64,000 nucleotides of DNA from Coenobita brevimanus. Lineage: Eukaryota; Arthropoda; Malacostraca; Decapoda; Coenobitidae. The translations under genes were made by a program, and so were the position numbers. Below, piece by piece: positions 42,045 through 53,587 of this stretch (position 1 is the first letter of the stretch; every line of letters begins with the position of its first letter). The stretch is from positions 16,264,931 to 16,328,930 of the forward strand of contig CM064670.1 in assembly GCA_032717465.1 (NCBI GenBank), given 5' to 3'. Below the pieces are notes generated by a model. It saw only the letters and a list, made by a program, of their open reading frames with translations. It was not told where the DNA came from and did not search any database.

Positions 42045-43391
42045 ATGTGTAAGATGTGCAGATTCGCCTGGGAGGAAGGTAGTGTCCCGGAGGATTGGAA
42101 GTCGGGTATAGTTATTCCCTTGTACAAAGGTAAAGGGGAAAAAGAAGTGTGTGGTAATCATAGGGGCATTTGTCTTCTTAGTATAATAGGAAAAGTGTAT
42201 GGTAGGATACTTATTGACAGAGTTAGAGAAAGAACAGAGGAATTAGTTGGAGAAGAACAAGGAGGCTTTAGGAAGGGAAGAGGTTGTGTAGATCAAATAT
42301 TCATTCTTAGATCTTTAGTGGAAAAGTTTCTAGAGAAGGGAAAGAAGTTGTATACGGCTTTCATGGATTTGGAGAAAGCATATGACGGGGTGGATAGACA
42401 AGGATTGTGGAAAGTATTAAGAATATATGGAGTAGATGGGAAGTTGTCGAATGCTGTGAAGAGTATGTATGATGGTGCTAAGGCTGCAGTGCGTGTGGAT
42501 GGTGAACTAAGTGAATTTTTCTCTTTGAAGGTTAGGTTGAAACAGGGATGTGTCATGTCTCCATGCTTGTTCAATCTGTACATGGATGGGGAAATAAAAG
42601 AGGTACAAGTTAGGGTAGTGGATGTTGGAGTGGACCTGGTGAGAGAGGATAGTGTTTGGAAACTCCCTGTACTGTTGTTTGCAGATGATACTGTGTTGTT
42701 GAGTGAAGACAAAAGGGAGCTGCAAGGCTTGGTGGATGAGTTTGGGAGAGTGTGTAAGAAACGGAATCTAAAGGTGAATGTAGGGAAGAGTAAAGTGATG
42801 GTCTTTGAGAGACGTGAAGTCAATGAATGTACAGCGAGGTTGAATGGTGAGGAATTGAAAAATGTGAGTATGTTTAAGTACTTGGGTAGTGTGATGAGTA
42901 AGGATGGAGGTTTGGAGGGTGAAGTGCTTGAAAGGGTACAGCAGGGAAGAAAGGTTGCTGGTTCTTTGAAAACAGTGATAAGAAACAGGGAAGTGAGCAT
43001 GAAAGTGAAAAAGTTACATGACAGTATTGTGATACCAACTCTAACGTACGGAAGTGAAGCTTGGACGTTGTTGGAAGGATACGAGTCAAGAGTGAGAGCA
43101 GTGGAAATGAGTTATTTAAGAGGAGCCTGTGGAGTCACATGGAGAGACAGGCTGACGAATAAGGATATAAAGGAGCGTTGTGGTGTGGATGTGGATGTGA
43201 TAGGAAGCGTTATGAGAAACACACTGAGGTGGTTTGACCATCTGGAGAGGATGGAGGGTGAAAGACTGACGAAGAGAGTGTATGTGAGTGAGGTGGAGGG
43301 AAGAAGAGGGAGGGGAAGGCCGAGGATGAGATGGAGGGATGGTGTGGAGAGGTATATGAGAGGGGTGTGTGAGTTGGGAGCAGGGCAGTGA
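42045..43391 (+). pseudogene. LINE A reverse transcriptase, frame open after frameshift
   Basis: 448 codons with PEDWKSGIVIPLYKGKG, GFRKGRGCVDQIF, FMDLEKAYDGVDRQGLW (motif A), VRLKQGCVMSPCLFNLYMD (motif B; VGLKQG in A3) and LLFADDTVLLSED with FADD at 42678-42689. C-terminal motifs are KYLGSVMSKDG, YGSEAW, NTLRWFDHLERME and GRGRPRMRWRDG. It closely parallels the A3 frame. Loss of the natural start and upstream frameshift make it a pseudogene despite the intact RT domain. Confidence 0.87.
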
Positions 43392-43470
43392 AATGGCGGG
43401 GGACAAGGCGACGTGGAGGCGATTTGTTTGGGGCCACCCCAAACGGGATTGAGGCGTCTGGCAATAGATA

Positions 43471-44656
43471 GATAGACTAGTCTCTGCTAAACAAACCTCC
43501 CAGTTGTTTACCAGAATACTGCATTATCATCAGGGCTGGATTACGTATAGGCATTAGGCAACTGCCTACCACACCACGGCCAGTCACAGGCCATCCAGAC
43601 TTCCAGAGCGGCATAAATATACGCTTTTGGCGTCCAAATAAGGGCCATCACCCATCAGACTATCAAAAAAGGTCATTATAGGTCATGCCAAAATTTCACT
43701 GGAAATAACGGAAAAAAGAGATCTATATGTTGCAGGCCAACCGTCTGCGTAGCCTACCAGGCCACAGCAGGGTTAATCCGGCCATGACTATCACGGCAAC
43801 GAAAGCGTTATCAAAATTTTTGCAACGTTATACCCGCGTATGTTTTCTCTTAATCGAAATAAGTCGTCTGCAAGTAACGAGTTTTTGAAAGACGGATGTG
43901 GTGAATGATAAGTGAATAGATCATTTGATCCCTTTCCCTGGACACTCTGTTGGTAATATCTGGGGCAGAATTTAAAAAAAGAGGAGTGTTATAAGTTTCC
44001 TGGGCATTGAGAATAGAATTTACGTGCCATGCAGTTTCATTTCTACATAATTCACGTGTGTTGAATCAAATTTAAGGAAGTCGAGAAACTGATAAGGGAT
44101 CATACTGGATGGACAAATATATACTAAATCGAGGGGCAAACGATAAGAGCTTGATACTCTCTATTAATTTTGGTAGTTAACTGATTCACTCTTCCACAGT
44201 TTTATACCAGTTGCATCTTAAAACCAAACCAAACAAAACAAAACGCGTGGATGGTTTTGCTTGTATCGTGGGACCAGTATTTTGAAGACTTTAATGGTGT
44301 GTGAATGACTCTGTGGTCTGTTTCACTACGTTTGCTATTGTTAGTTATCCTACTGGTGTGTTGCCTCTGTTTCTGGCCCATACATCATCCCATATTAAAC
44401 AGAGAACTAGGGATGAGCTGATGACGATAATGCTAACGTTGAAGATGTTAATTTTCAGGACCTACTCTACCGACGCAATGAAAGATTAGAGCTGGACAGA
44501 TGACAGTAATGATTTTTTTTTTTTTTTTAGAACATAATCAGTACCGACACACAGAGAGATAAGAGCCTGACAGATGACGAGAATGATGACGATGACGAAT
44601 CTTTTTAAGGGTGAAATGTACTAAAAAAAAAAAAAAAAAAGTATTTCATAATTTAC
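43471..44656. other. unassigned stretch
   Basis: No gene. At 43840-43880 an alpha-like AAATAAGTCGTCTGCAAGTAA occurs. Three imperfect ~75-base repeats of AGAGCTGGACAGATGACAGT type lie at 44405-44600, with a T-run (44514-44529) and an A-run (44623-44640). Confidence 0.45.
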
Positions 44657-44797
44657 ATGAAACGAAATAGCCTTAGCGGGTGCATTTCCCCAGAGGAGAC
44701 AAAGCAGAAGGTTTGTTTCATCGCTCAGTGCGTCTGTAATATCGTCTTTCTTGAGCTTTCATTGCAGATTCTTTATAGCTTACCATTAACAACTGAA

Positions 44798-44800
<3 letters not shown>

Positions 44801-44835
<35 letters not shown>
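44801..44835. repeat. (GA)n microsatellite
   Basis: GA repeats. Confidence 0.96.
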
Positions 44836-44836
<1 letters not shown>

Positions 44837-44853
44837 TATATGCATACCGGGTG

Positions 44854-44856
<3 letters not shown>

Positions 44857-44890
<34 letters not shown>
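44857..44890. repeat. (AT)n microsatellite
   Basis: AT repeats, 25 bases after the (GA)n tract. Confidence 0.95.
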
Positions 44891-44896
<6 letters not shown>

Positions 44897-47124
44897 AAAA
44901 AAATTAACTCTCACGAACCTTGTGGATAAATGGGTTATCAGAGTGTTCCGGTCACAACACGGTGCATGGTGGCAATACACTTTAAATTGCAAAGACAATA
45001 ATGTTTTAGCAATAAAAATTTCAAATATTATAAATACTTGTATTAAGATGGCTCTATCCCAGTGAAATATTAAGTTTTGTCAGGACTAGGCTATTTTTTT
45101 GTGGACATTTTTTTCTTCCCTATTGAGTGGAAAACAACAGCAACAACAAAAAATAATGTCACGAGGCAGAATTGGAAGCAGTACACGTGAATTAAATAAA
45201 AATTACTGAGTGGCATATTCTGCTCTGAAATGCCTTAATTTATTATCCGGAAAAGGCCCATCATCCATGTCGTTGAGAAATAGGGTCAGGGTGATGTTGT
45301 TGATAATGAAGGAGGAGAAACTGAGGTGGGTCTCTTCTCAGCATCATCATTATCATCGACATCATCATTTCTTGTCGTAGCCCCAGGGTCATCTGTATGT
45401 GAACCCAGTGGACGTGTAGCCTGGACATGCCCTTCTAGTGCAGTCCACTTTGACACCATCATCACCATTATCATCATAGCTGTATTCCCACTATCGCCAC
45501 AGATAAATTATTCTCAGTTTATACTCTGGGTTCATCAGTGGTCACCCCTTATCATCGCTATGCACTTCAACCTCGTCGGGGGCCAACAGGAGGTAACGAG
45601 AGGGTAATGCACAGACAGGAATTTATAATTACCTCAGTTATCAACAACAATAGTCACATCATCACCATCATCATCATCATCATTATTATCATTGTGATGA
45701 TGCAAAAGAAAGATGCCCCTCCTTGCAATGCCTGGGACATGATGTGAATCCGGGAACAGACGCAAAAACTCCTATGCCTATCACTGCCGACTTCTTCGAT
45801 GTGAGAGCATCACTACAGGAGTGGCCTGGTCAGTTACTTACACTTTAAGGATTTTCACATATATGGTGCTTCGCTTTAGCTTTCTAAGCATTTTCGCATC
45901 AAAATGCTTCACTTAATAGAAGAGCATTTGGTGCTTCACAAGCCCCATATGGTCCCAGATGTTAAAATATTCTATACTTGCTTTCTTATCGAACTGTGAC
46001 GCTGCCGAGCAAAGTCCATTTTTCTTGGAGTTTCGAAGGAATCACAGATTAAACAAGGATAACGGACGTCCTACCCTCACAGAAGCCCCGTTTTGACTTT
46101 TTTTACTCTGATGACGACAGTTTCACCCACTCTGCCTCATCCTGTGACGTGCCCCAATAATAGCGCAGAAGACCCAGGTGCGGCTGAAACACGTGTGGAC
46201 AGGAATGTCTGTAGTCTAGACTTCAACCTTTCACTGCCTGGTATAGAGACAATACATTCAAGCCCAAACCTCCCTTCAAGGTATAGGTCAAACACAGGTA
46301 CGCTTGCAGTGACCTGTGTATGCCTAGACGTCTTGGGCAACAACCAGATTATCTGCTTGGCCTCACAGAGGCAAGATTGTTGAATAAGTTCTTTGAATAC
46401 CCCGACATAGACTTAGAACACTTCATGCAATTACGATCGTGCAGCAGACATTCAGAGACTCATAACAACTGTCGGCCATGAATAGTCTTGTTTACAAGAC
46501 CAGACTCAGCTTCAATTCAGCCCTCACCCTGCTCCCCACTGGTCACTGTCAGCCTTTCTGCAGTATTTAGGCAATTAAAATCAGTCGTCGGCGCTGTGTC
46601 CAGGTGCATCCTACACCAAAACGGCCCGCAGCCAAACAGCCCCGGCAGCAGTGCCCTGACATTTGAAGGAGAAGCACCAGCAGAAGTCACCAGCCAGGAA
46701 CTTGACACACTCACATCATGCACTCACCTCCCTCTTCTTGTTCACTACACCATCAGTACACCTCAGATCCTCCAACTCCATCACCTCCTCCCATGAAGCA
46801 CATGCACATGACTCTACTTTGCACATGTACATTTTTCCTCAGCTATAATGCTAATACAGTGCTTCACTGCCTGACACGAGGGAAACTTCTCTCCAGTTGA
46901 TTTCTCCTTTCATAGTACTTTACTCTTATGCACTGTTTTCATATGTCAGAAAATGCTGCACATTATTGTGCACATCAGTATATCTATGCTTCTCCAGTGT
47001 TTCCAGAACTCACAAAACCACTTTGAATAACAGTACAGTCATTATTATTATCATCATTATCACAGCGCAGTTTCATCCTGTCAAGCAGGTTTTCTAAGAT
47101 CTAGAAATAGAAAATGGAAAAAAT
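44891..47124. other. unassigned stretch before LTR element
   Basis: About 2.2 kb with no recognisable gene. It contains a (CAT)n/(ATT)n tract at 45655-45690 and a smaller one near 47040. Frames at 46093-46383 and 46488-46796 show no domain. A short phrase at 45398-45450 faintly resembles repeat R1. Confidence 0.4.
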
Positions 47125-47752
47125 TGTTACGTCCCTGTCCCACTCTGCCACAGGCTCCAAGAGCAGTAGTTCAGTATTGGAAGGACGTTGCCCAGAGAGT
47201 TGTTTTTCTGGGGTCAGCCCTTCGGTGTGCAACAACAAGACCAGCTCAGGCTTTGTAAACAAACACTGGCTTCTCAAGTCTGCTGTCTTTACCAAGTAAT
47301 TACATCTAATGCTTGCCAACGACACTTCACTGTTTTCACAAGTCCCAGAGCTATACAATCTTCACTAACTGCACTGACACTGAACCAAACTCAGAGTGAA
47401 GTGAAACTCCTCTAGTCCCTTCCCCATCCTTATATATGTTCCCTATGTAATAGAACATTCTCGGAAAAGCATCAGTTACCAACTCGGAGGCATCCAAACT
47501 ATTCAGAGTTTTCTTACACAACGTAACACTCGAAATTAGTTATCATAAAAACTGAAATAAAATTACATAATTTAACAAACAATCACATAAATAAGACATA
47601 GAGAAAAAGAGTATAAAATTAAATACATAACTTTACAAAATAACCCCGCTCAAAAATAGCAGGCTAACTGGCAACTCTGACACAAAACTAAACTACGAGA
47701 ATTACTGAGAACCTTCCACTACTACCTAACTAGCAAATCCCGTTTCTCAACA
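47125..47752 (-). repeat. 3' LTR (left in window)
   Basis: 628 bases, TGTTACGTCCC... to ...TCTCAACA in window orientation, so TG..CA bounded. It aligns along its length with 54765-55413, with many substitutions and small indels, indicating an old insertion. Confidence 0.92.
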
Positions 47753-47785
47753 CTATCCCTTTCCTAGTCCTTTGTCATCCCAACA
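47753..47785 (-). promoter_or_regulatory. candidate polypurine tract
   Basis: On the minus strand ACTAGGAAAGGGATAG lies immediately before the 3' LTR start, where plus-strand DNA priming would occur. Confidence 0.55.
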
Positions 47786-48070
47786 AAAGTACACAATGTG
47801 TACATACATAGTCCTTAATCAAAACTAAACATTCAATCATACACAAAATATTCCTTCGGCTTATCAGGTCTTCTCTTATGCCACTTCCAACGATGTCCCT
47901 GCTCCTCCACACAGTCCACTCCTCCTGCAATGTCTTGGTGCACTTCCTGATGTACTGCTTCTCTTGGGAAAGTGTAACCATCCTCTTGTGCTTTAGCTCT
48001 GTCGTTCTCCTCAACATCCTTGGCTGTGGGAGAGCATGATTCCTCGGAGATGTCCCAGCTGTACTGTCCT

Positions 48071-48925
48071 GGGCCCGTACTTATAAAACACTAAGACTGC
48101 GTCATAAGGCGAAGTCTGTCCTAAATTCATAGGAGTGAGTCATAAGTCCTTAAGTTCGACCTAAAGTGAGTCATAGCTAAAGACACCTCCTGAGTTGGTA
48201 TAGCGCTTAGGACGCGGCTTATGACTCGATCATAATGGTAAACATGGCTGCCGCACCACAACAATAAATTCGTCACCGTCAACCAAGACGTTCTCATGAC
48301 AGGAAAGATGTGCTTAATGAGTTAAGTGGTGCAGAACTAGTAAAGAGATACCGTTTGGACTATGCAGGCATAATTTTCGTGACAGATTTGGTGCGGAGGG
48401 CCCTAACAAGACCAACAGCAAAAACAAGGCTCTCACGACAGAAATGAAAGTTATTTTAATGTTGCGTTACCTTGCAACTGGAAAAATGCAACTCTGTAGT
48501 GGTGACGACCACTTGTGTGTGTCTCTATCGTACTTTTGGAGTTCTCCATGCTGCTGGTGGCAGTGGTGGTGTTTGTTTACAGGATAGTGCAGTGAGGCAA
48601 CATGTCCTCGTCCACACTGAAACAAAGCGGTAAATAAATAATTCCTAAAACCTGACATTAATCAGTTGACTTTTCGCCGAAGACATTTAAGAAAAATATC
48701 GTATTGATTTTAGATTTTTTGGCACGTCTTTTCTCTGCTTTTATTTTTTTTTTGTATTTTTCTTCAATTTTCAAAACTCGCAAGTGCAACATATAGCAAA
48801 TGCCATCTCAGATGCTTATGATTTTGACCTAGTAAAGTCTCAACATTGTTATGATGAACTGCTCCTTAAGTCTCACATTTCTGACCTTCACCTAACTATG
48901 ATGTAGGTTTTATAAGTACGGTCCC
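48071..48925 (+). mobile_element. Harbinger-like DNA element nested in the LTR retrotransposon
   Basis: Terminal inverted repeats GGGCCCGTACTTATAAAAC (48071-48089) and GGGACCGTACTTATAAAAC (complement at 48907-48925), 18 of 19 identical. It splits the 3' end of the retrotransposon pol frame: VHVNRLWQYHGTG is on one side and an in-register continuation (QYSWDISEE) on the other. It contains the start of a HARBI1-like gene; the remainder is deleted. Confidence 0.82.
48244..48530 (+). pseudogene. HARBI1-like nuclease N-terminal fragment
   Basis: PIF/Harbinger transposase relatives carry out DDE-type cut-and-paste transposition. The frame opens with ATG at 48244 (MAAAPQQ), hits an in-frame stop (48265-48267), then reads RSHDRKDVLNELSGAELVKR, YRLDYAGIIFVTDLVRRALT and, after a frameshift near 48443, MKVILMLRYLATGKMQLCSG then DDHLCVS. 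These match the N-terminal half of HARBI1-type proteins. The catalytic DDE core is deleted. Identification rests on the FxxRYRLD..I and LRYLATG blocks and the Harbinger-like TIRs. Confidence 0.75.
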
Positions 48926-49841
48926 GTCCCATGGTACTGCCACAAACGATTCACGTGTACCACCTTTGGGCGAGACTTCCTGCCTCCCCGAATTCGGTAC
49001 ATTGCATCTGATAGGCAGTCCAACACAGTGTAAGGCCTGTCCCACAAGCTCTGCGGCCTCGGTAAATGTTCTTCCGCTGAAGATTGTATAACCAAACTTT
49101 GTAACCATCCTTGAAGCTCACCTCATTTGCCTTGGCATCATACTTGCACTTCATCACTTTGCCTGAAAAGTTTAGAGCTTATTGCACTTGATCATGTACC
49201 TCAGCCAGCCTTTCCTGAAGATGCTTCGCATAGCCAGAGGTGTCTGTAGGCAGCTCCTTACAAGGTGGTCTTCCCATTAACAGGTCTATTGGTAAGCATA
49301 ACTCATGGCCCAACATCAGTTTTGCAGAAGCATAGCCAGTAGACTCATGAGATGCAGACCAATATGCCATCAACAAGGCAGGCAATTTCTGGTCCCACTC
49401 CATCTGTCCCTCTATGCAGTACTTGGCCAGTTCTCGTCCCAGGGTCCAGTTGAATTTCTCCACCATCCAGTTTGACTGTGGCTTTAATTGGGTATTTCAG
49501 GTCTTCTTGATCCCCAGTAACTTTCAGCACTCACGGAACACAGGAGACTAGAAGTTTCTACCCTGGTCTGAGTGTAGTTCATGGCATCCCAAAACAACAG
49601 AAAAAATGTTCAACCAACTCCTGAGCAACAGTCGCAGCCTCTTGATCGGGGATGGCATAGGCTTCTGACCACTTTGTGGCTCAGTCCATGGCGACACATA
49701 CATACTGTTTTCCTCTTTCATTGAGTGGCAGAGATCCAGCAATGTCCACAGTGACTCTTTCCATTGGTGCACCCACTTAGTACAGCTAGAGAGGGGCACA
49801 ACCATTTTTCTTGGGTACCTTCTTGGCACAGCATACATCAC
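48926..49841 (-). pseudogene. Gypsy integrase core and C-terminal domain (broken)
   Basis: Integrase inserts the cDNA into the chromosome using a D,D-35-E active site. Reading across frames: VTVDIAGSLPL (first Asp, about 49735), ELHSDQGRNF (second Asp, 49548-49575) and NWMVEKFNWTLGREL (Glu, about 49460). MAYWSASHESTGYASAKLML and the C-terminal KVWLYNLQRK and VLDCLSDAMYRIRGG follow. An in-frame stop after VCVAMD and frameshifts near 49545, 49345 and 49170 break it. Confidence 0.85.
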
Positions 49842-50190
49842 AGGCCTGTCACCACTCTTGAGCGTCCTGATGCATGCCAGTCAAGCAAAACCTCTGTTGC
49901 TGCCGACTTAGAATTTTCTTCACTCCCAGCTGCCCACTAGTGATCTGATTATGAGACTCAGTAAAGATCTCAGACCTCATATTCTTCGGAACCACCAGTT
50001 GCCAATACTTGCTGAGGCCATCAGGTGTCTCCCACTGACGCTCCGGTGGTCTGTTGCTGAAATGAAGAAGGTCCCATTGACTCCACCAATTCTTAGTTGC
50101 AGGGCTGAACTGGGAAATATCTTCCCAAGATGGTCGCACTGTATTCTGCTGCAACCACTCTAGCACTTGTTGTAAAGCTGTATCCTTCAT
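49820..50190 (-). pseudogene. Gypsy integrase zinc-binding (H2C2) region
   Basis: The frame has LPV-like LVVPKNMRSEIFTESHNQIT then SGQLGVKKILSRQQQRFCLT and GMHQDAQEW, the standard H..H..C..C zinc-binding linker before the integrase core. The second His position reads SGQLG where SGHLG is usual, so one zinc ligand is missing. A stop at 49849-49851 precedes the ACDVCCAKK part holding the two Cys. Confidence 0.83.
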
Positions 50191-50257
50191 CTACATCCTC
50201 TTCAGGTTCTCATCAGCACACACTAGCCCTGTCACTAGTGTACAGCTGCATATCTTG

Positions 50258-50839
50258 CTAACAATCTTCTTTTGCACTACACTGCCAGCACTCTGGGTCA
50301 CAAGGCCGATGACTCAGGCTGTCAGCATTACCATGTACCCATCCAGGACGGTGCTGCACCTCATAATTGTGCTGATACAGCTTCCTAAGCCAGCGTGTCA
50401 GTTGTCCTTCTGGATTCTTTAACGTCTTCAGCCACTTGAGTGCTCCATGATCTGTCCTGATGAAGTAGGACCCATAGAAGTAGGGATGGAAGAAATCAAG
50501 CATAGTCATCACTGTCAAGAGCTCCTTATGGGACACACAGTAGTTCCACTCAGGTGGGCTGAGCTTCTTGCTGTAACACACCACCACATACTCTTTTTCG
50601 TCCTTCTTCTGTGACAGAACTCCACCAATACCATGGTTACTTGTGTCACAGTCCAGGATAAATGGCTGGCTCAGACCTGGGTATGGCAACACTGGAGAGC
50701 TTGCCAACGCATTTTTGAGTTCATCAAAGTCCTTCTGAGTCACTGCTGCCAAACAAACTTCTGCCTCTTCCCCAACAACACTTGCAGAGGTGCAGCTATC
50801 ATTGCAAAGTCCTTGACAAAATGCCGGTAGTAGGCACAC
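50258..50839 (-). pseudogene. Gypsy RNase H domain
   Basis: RNase H degrades the RNA strand after first-strand cDNA synthesis. Visible motifs: PFILDCDTSNHGIGGVLSQ (first acidic cluster), VCYSKKLSPPEWNYCVSHKE (second, Glu), FIRTDHGALKWLKTLKNPEG (third, Asp), LTRWLRKLYQHNYEV, and HRPGWVHGNADSLSHRP (Asn-Ala-Asp motif). The frame is open for 193 codons, the longest intact piece of this element. Confidence 0.88.
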
Positions 50840-51560
50840 AAACCCAGGAAACTCTGTAGCTCCTTCACATAAGTTGGAAGTAGCCAGTTTTTCACAGCTG
50901 CCACCTTCTCTGGGTCAGTACGGACTTTACTCTGGCCTAGAATGTGTCTCAGGTACTTCGTTTCCTTCTGAAACAAGTAGCACTTCTTAGGGTTAAGCTT
51001 CAGGTGTGCCACTCAGATCCTGTTGAACACCTCCAACAGCCTCTCCAATTCCTGGTCGGAAGTCCATCCAAACACAATTACATGATCAAGGTAAACTGCC
51101 AGTGCAGGCTTTCTAGTACACAATCCATGAGACACTCAAAAGCAGCTGGGCCATTGCATAGGCCAAATGGCATCATTATAAACTGTCATAAACCCTACCT
51201 GTACGAAAATGCTGTTTTATCCTTGTCCTTCTCTGCAACCTTGACCTGATGATATCCTGCATTCATGTCTAGGTCGGAGAACCACTTGGCACCTGACAGA
51301 GCATTCAGGATGTCATCAATTCTTGGTGAGGGGTATGCACCCGTCATTGTCACTTCATTCAGGGCTCGAAAATCAACACATCTTACTGAGCCATCTTTTT
51401 TCCTTACCAGAGTCACTGCTGATCCCCAAGGACTGCTGGACTTTTCTATCACTCCTTGACTTTCGAGATTCTCCATCACCTTTTCCATTTCTTGCCGTTG
51501 AGCTGGCGCCATCCTCCGTGCTGGCTGTTTAAATGGGCAGTTTCCCCAGTGTCTATACAA
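50740..51560 (-). pseudogene. Gypsy reverse transcriptase (broken, YLDH active site)
   Basis: RT of the LTR element. From N to C: MEKVMENLESQGVIEKSSSP, WGSAVTLVRKKDGSVRCVDF, WFSDLDMNAGYHQVKVAEKD (motif A with catalytic Asp), a FGLCNGPAAFECLMD block (motif B), then YLDHVIVFG where YLDD is expected (51082-51093). The last catalytic Asp is His (CAT). KLNPKKCYLFQKETKYLRHI and LQSFLGLCAYYRHFVKDFA follow, typical of the RT connection. Frames shift near 51195 and 51030. Confidence 0.88.
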
Positions 51561-51811
51561 TGCTCCACCAAATCAGTGCACCCCAGGTCTAGGTCTCCTG
51601 TGGAAAAGACATCAGCAAACTTCGTTAGCAGCTGCCTCAACTTCAGCACTTGTGAGTCATCCAGGCATTTGTAACTCCTTGAAAACAGGTCTTGGAAGTG
51701 GACTGGCAGATACCCATCTTCTCTGACTACACTCCTTTTACAGGCCTTCCTCTGATGCCACTCATCGTCCACCGCCTTGCACAGTCCCACAATTTCTCTC
51801 TCGTTGATCTT
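51561..51811 (-). pseudogene. Gypsy PR-RT linker
   Basis: Segment with GYLPVHFQDLFSRSYKCLDD, LRQLLTKFADVFST and GCTDLVEHCIDTGET, the usual leader of Gypsy RT before the fingers. The frame breaks near 51500. Confidence 0.8.
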
Positions 51812-52474
51812 CTATGGCTGACAGGAGAAATTGGCCACCACAACCGGCACTTCACCTGCACCTGTTTCCACCAAAGTTCTCCCCGCCATCACTCTGGTCT
51901 TCATCTTGCACCATACATCAGGCTTCACTATCCCTAGACAGCTGTCAAAAGAGTCACTCACCTTGCACTGGAGCAGTAGTTCCAATCTTGGGGATATCAC
52001 TGTAGTGTGCAGCACCCTCACCTTGCCACCAGAACTGGTATGTATCACTGCCATGACGGGAACCGACTCCCCTTGAACCTTCAGCTTCATGGAGCAGAAG
52101 TCCAGCTCACATCCCGTGGAGATCAGATAGTCCAGACCAAGAAGGCAAGGATCCTCCATGTTGGCCACGTAGACTGGAAGTGTAGGCTCTTGCCCTGCCA
52201 CTTCAATCCACACATCCAAGGGTGCCCTCAGTTCTGCGTGGTGCCCAGTTACACCACACTGTTGTTCTGATGACTCAGGCAGATACCAATGATGTAACAC
52301 ATCAGGCCTCACAAAAGTCTGTTCTGAAGCTGAATCAATCACCAGGAAATACTTCTTGCCATCTATTTTTCTGTCTGCACACATACTGTCAATTGCAGTT
52401 CTCTTGCATTTTCTCAGTGGTGGGGCGACTTGAGAAAAACTGGCTGGTTGTTGCCCGTTAACACCAGCATCCAC
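51812..52474 (-). pseudogene. Gypsy aspartic protease region (open frame)
   Basis: Retropepsin-like protease that would process the polyprotein. YFLVIDSASEQTFVRPDVLH carries the active-site Asp, but reads Asp-Ser-Ala where Asp-Ser/Thr-Gly is expected, suggesting inactivation or a variant. LPVYVANMEDPCLLGLDYLI carries the second conserved part (LLGLDYL, before the helix). The 221-codon frame is open. Confidence 0.82.
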
Positions 52475-53204
52475 TGGTTTTCCACTTCTTTCTGGTCTTC
52501 TTCTTATCCTCCTTTTTATTCTTTGGACAGCCAGAACTGAAGTGCCCTACCTCACCACATGTCCAACATCCTTTTTTATCCATTTGTGGAATTTCTTTTA
52601 CTCTTCTGTTCTTGCTTTTTCTTCCATTTATAACAATCCTCCCTCTTGTGTCCTGGCTTCCCGCAGAGTCAGCAACCTCCTCCAATCTTCTCCTGTTTCC
52701 TCTTCCACTTGTAGCAGTCCTTTTTCCCATGTCTTGGCTTTTCATAGTACCAGCAACTTCCTTCAAATATTTCCGCTTGACATACTTGCCCTTTTCTGCC
52801 TTGACTCCTGCACTATGACCTGCCTGAAAAGTGGATGTACTGGACCTAACGTAGGACTCAAATTCTGGAGCCCTAGCTAGTGCGTCTTGCATGCTTCTTG
52901 GTTGTGCCTGCTTCATTTGCACTTCAACTCTGCACTATCAAGACCATCAATGAACTGGTCCCTCAGAAGAATAGCCAACAGGTTAGGTGAAGTTCCAGGG
53001 TATGCCTTGTATGCCATACTCTCCGGGTCATGAGCAAGCTGCTGTAGGGATTCGCCTCGAGTCTGTACATGACCCCAGAATCTTGCTCTGTAAACCTCAG
53101 TTTGGTACATGGTCCCGTATCTGCGCTCCAATACTTCTACTAATGATTTATAACTGTTCCTCTCCTCTACTGACATCTGGCCAAGAATCTCTATGCTGCA
53201 TCCT
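52458..53204 (-). pseudogene. Gypsy gag, capsid C-terminal and nucleocapsid
   Basis: Capsid-like part: GQMSVEERNSYKSLVEVLER, RYGTMYQTEVYRARFWGHVQ, GESLQQLAHD and LLAILLRDQFIDGLDSAELK. A frame change then leads to the nucleocapsid with one CCHC zinc knuckle, CWTCGEVGHFSSGC (C-x2-C-x4-H-x4-C), followed by a Lys-rich tail. It would bind the RNA genome. Confidence 0.87.
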
Positions 53205-53587
53205 GAACCCCTTTGCGTCCTGCGTCCCCAGCATAGGACGAACCTGGCCATTTTCAAATTTGATAAAGAAGGGAAACCCAGAGCAGGGATCTACGAGCTT
53301 TGCTACTATGAGCCAACAGGCACAGGGCGGGACGCCAAGCACCCTTCCTGCAAAATCCCTCACACAGGAACCCTGGGAGCTAAGGAGTTAAACACTGACA
53401 AATCTACCAGTTTCTTAAACCTCTTTGTGCCCCGCATCCCCAGAATAGGATGGAACTGTTTTTTTTTTCAAAATTTAATATGGACCTACGAGCTTTGCGA
53501 CTATGAGCTGACAGGCGGAGGGCGGTATGCCGAGCACTCTTCTGGCAAAATCCCTTGCACAAGAACCCTGGGAACTAGGGGGTTAAG
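53205..53587. mobile_element. tandem pair of TTAA-type repeats inserted in gag
   Basis: Two diverged ~170-190-bp units (53205-53395 and about 53413-53587) share CTTTGYGYCC..GCRTCCCCAG, ATAGGA, CTACGAGCTTTGC, ACTATGAGC and GAACCCTGGGARCTA. Outer ends AACCCCTTTG and CTAGGGGGTTAA resemble TTAA plus C-rich tips. The gag frame continues on both sides (QRAVQLATRL before; GSGCSIEILGQM after), so this is an insertion. Confidence 0.72.

Larger units (their letters stand above)
41577..43470 (+). mobile_element. LINE family A copy (A4), longest
   Basis: Starts before RT and ends with GGGATTGAGGCGTCTGGCAA then TAGATAGATAGAC. A single-base deletion near 42018 (compare A2 at 23930) separates an upstream ORF (to 42033) from the RT ORF. 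Otherwise well preserved. The endonuclease is absent. Confidence 0.88.

Noticed and set aside
46488..46796. Possible host exon (102 codons)
   Set aside because: No recognised domain and no convincing splice context. An antisense frame is also open.
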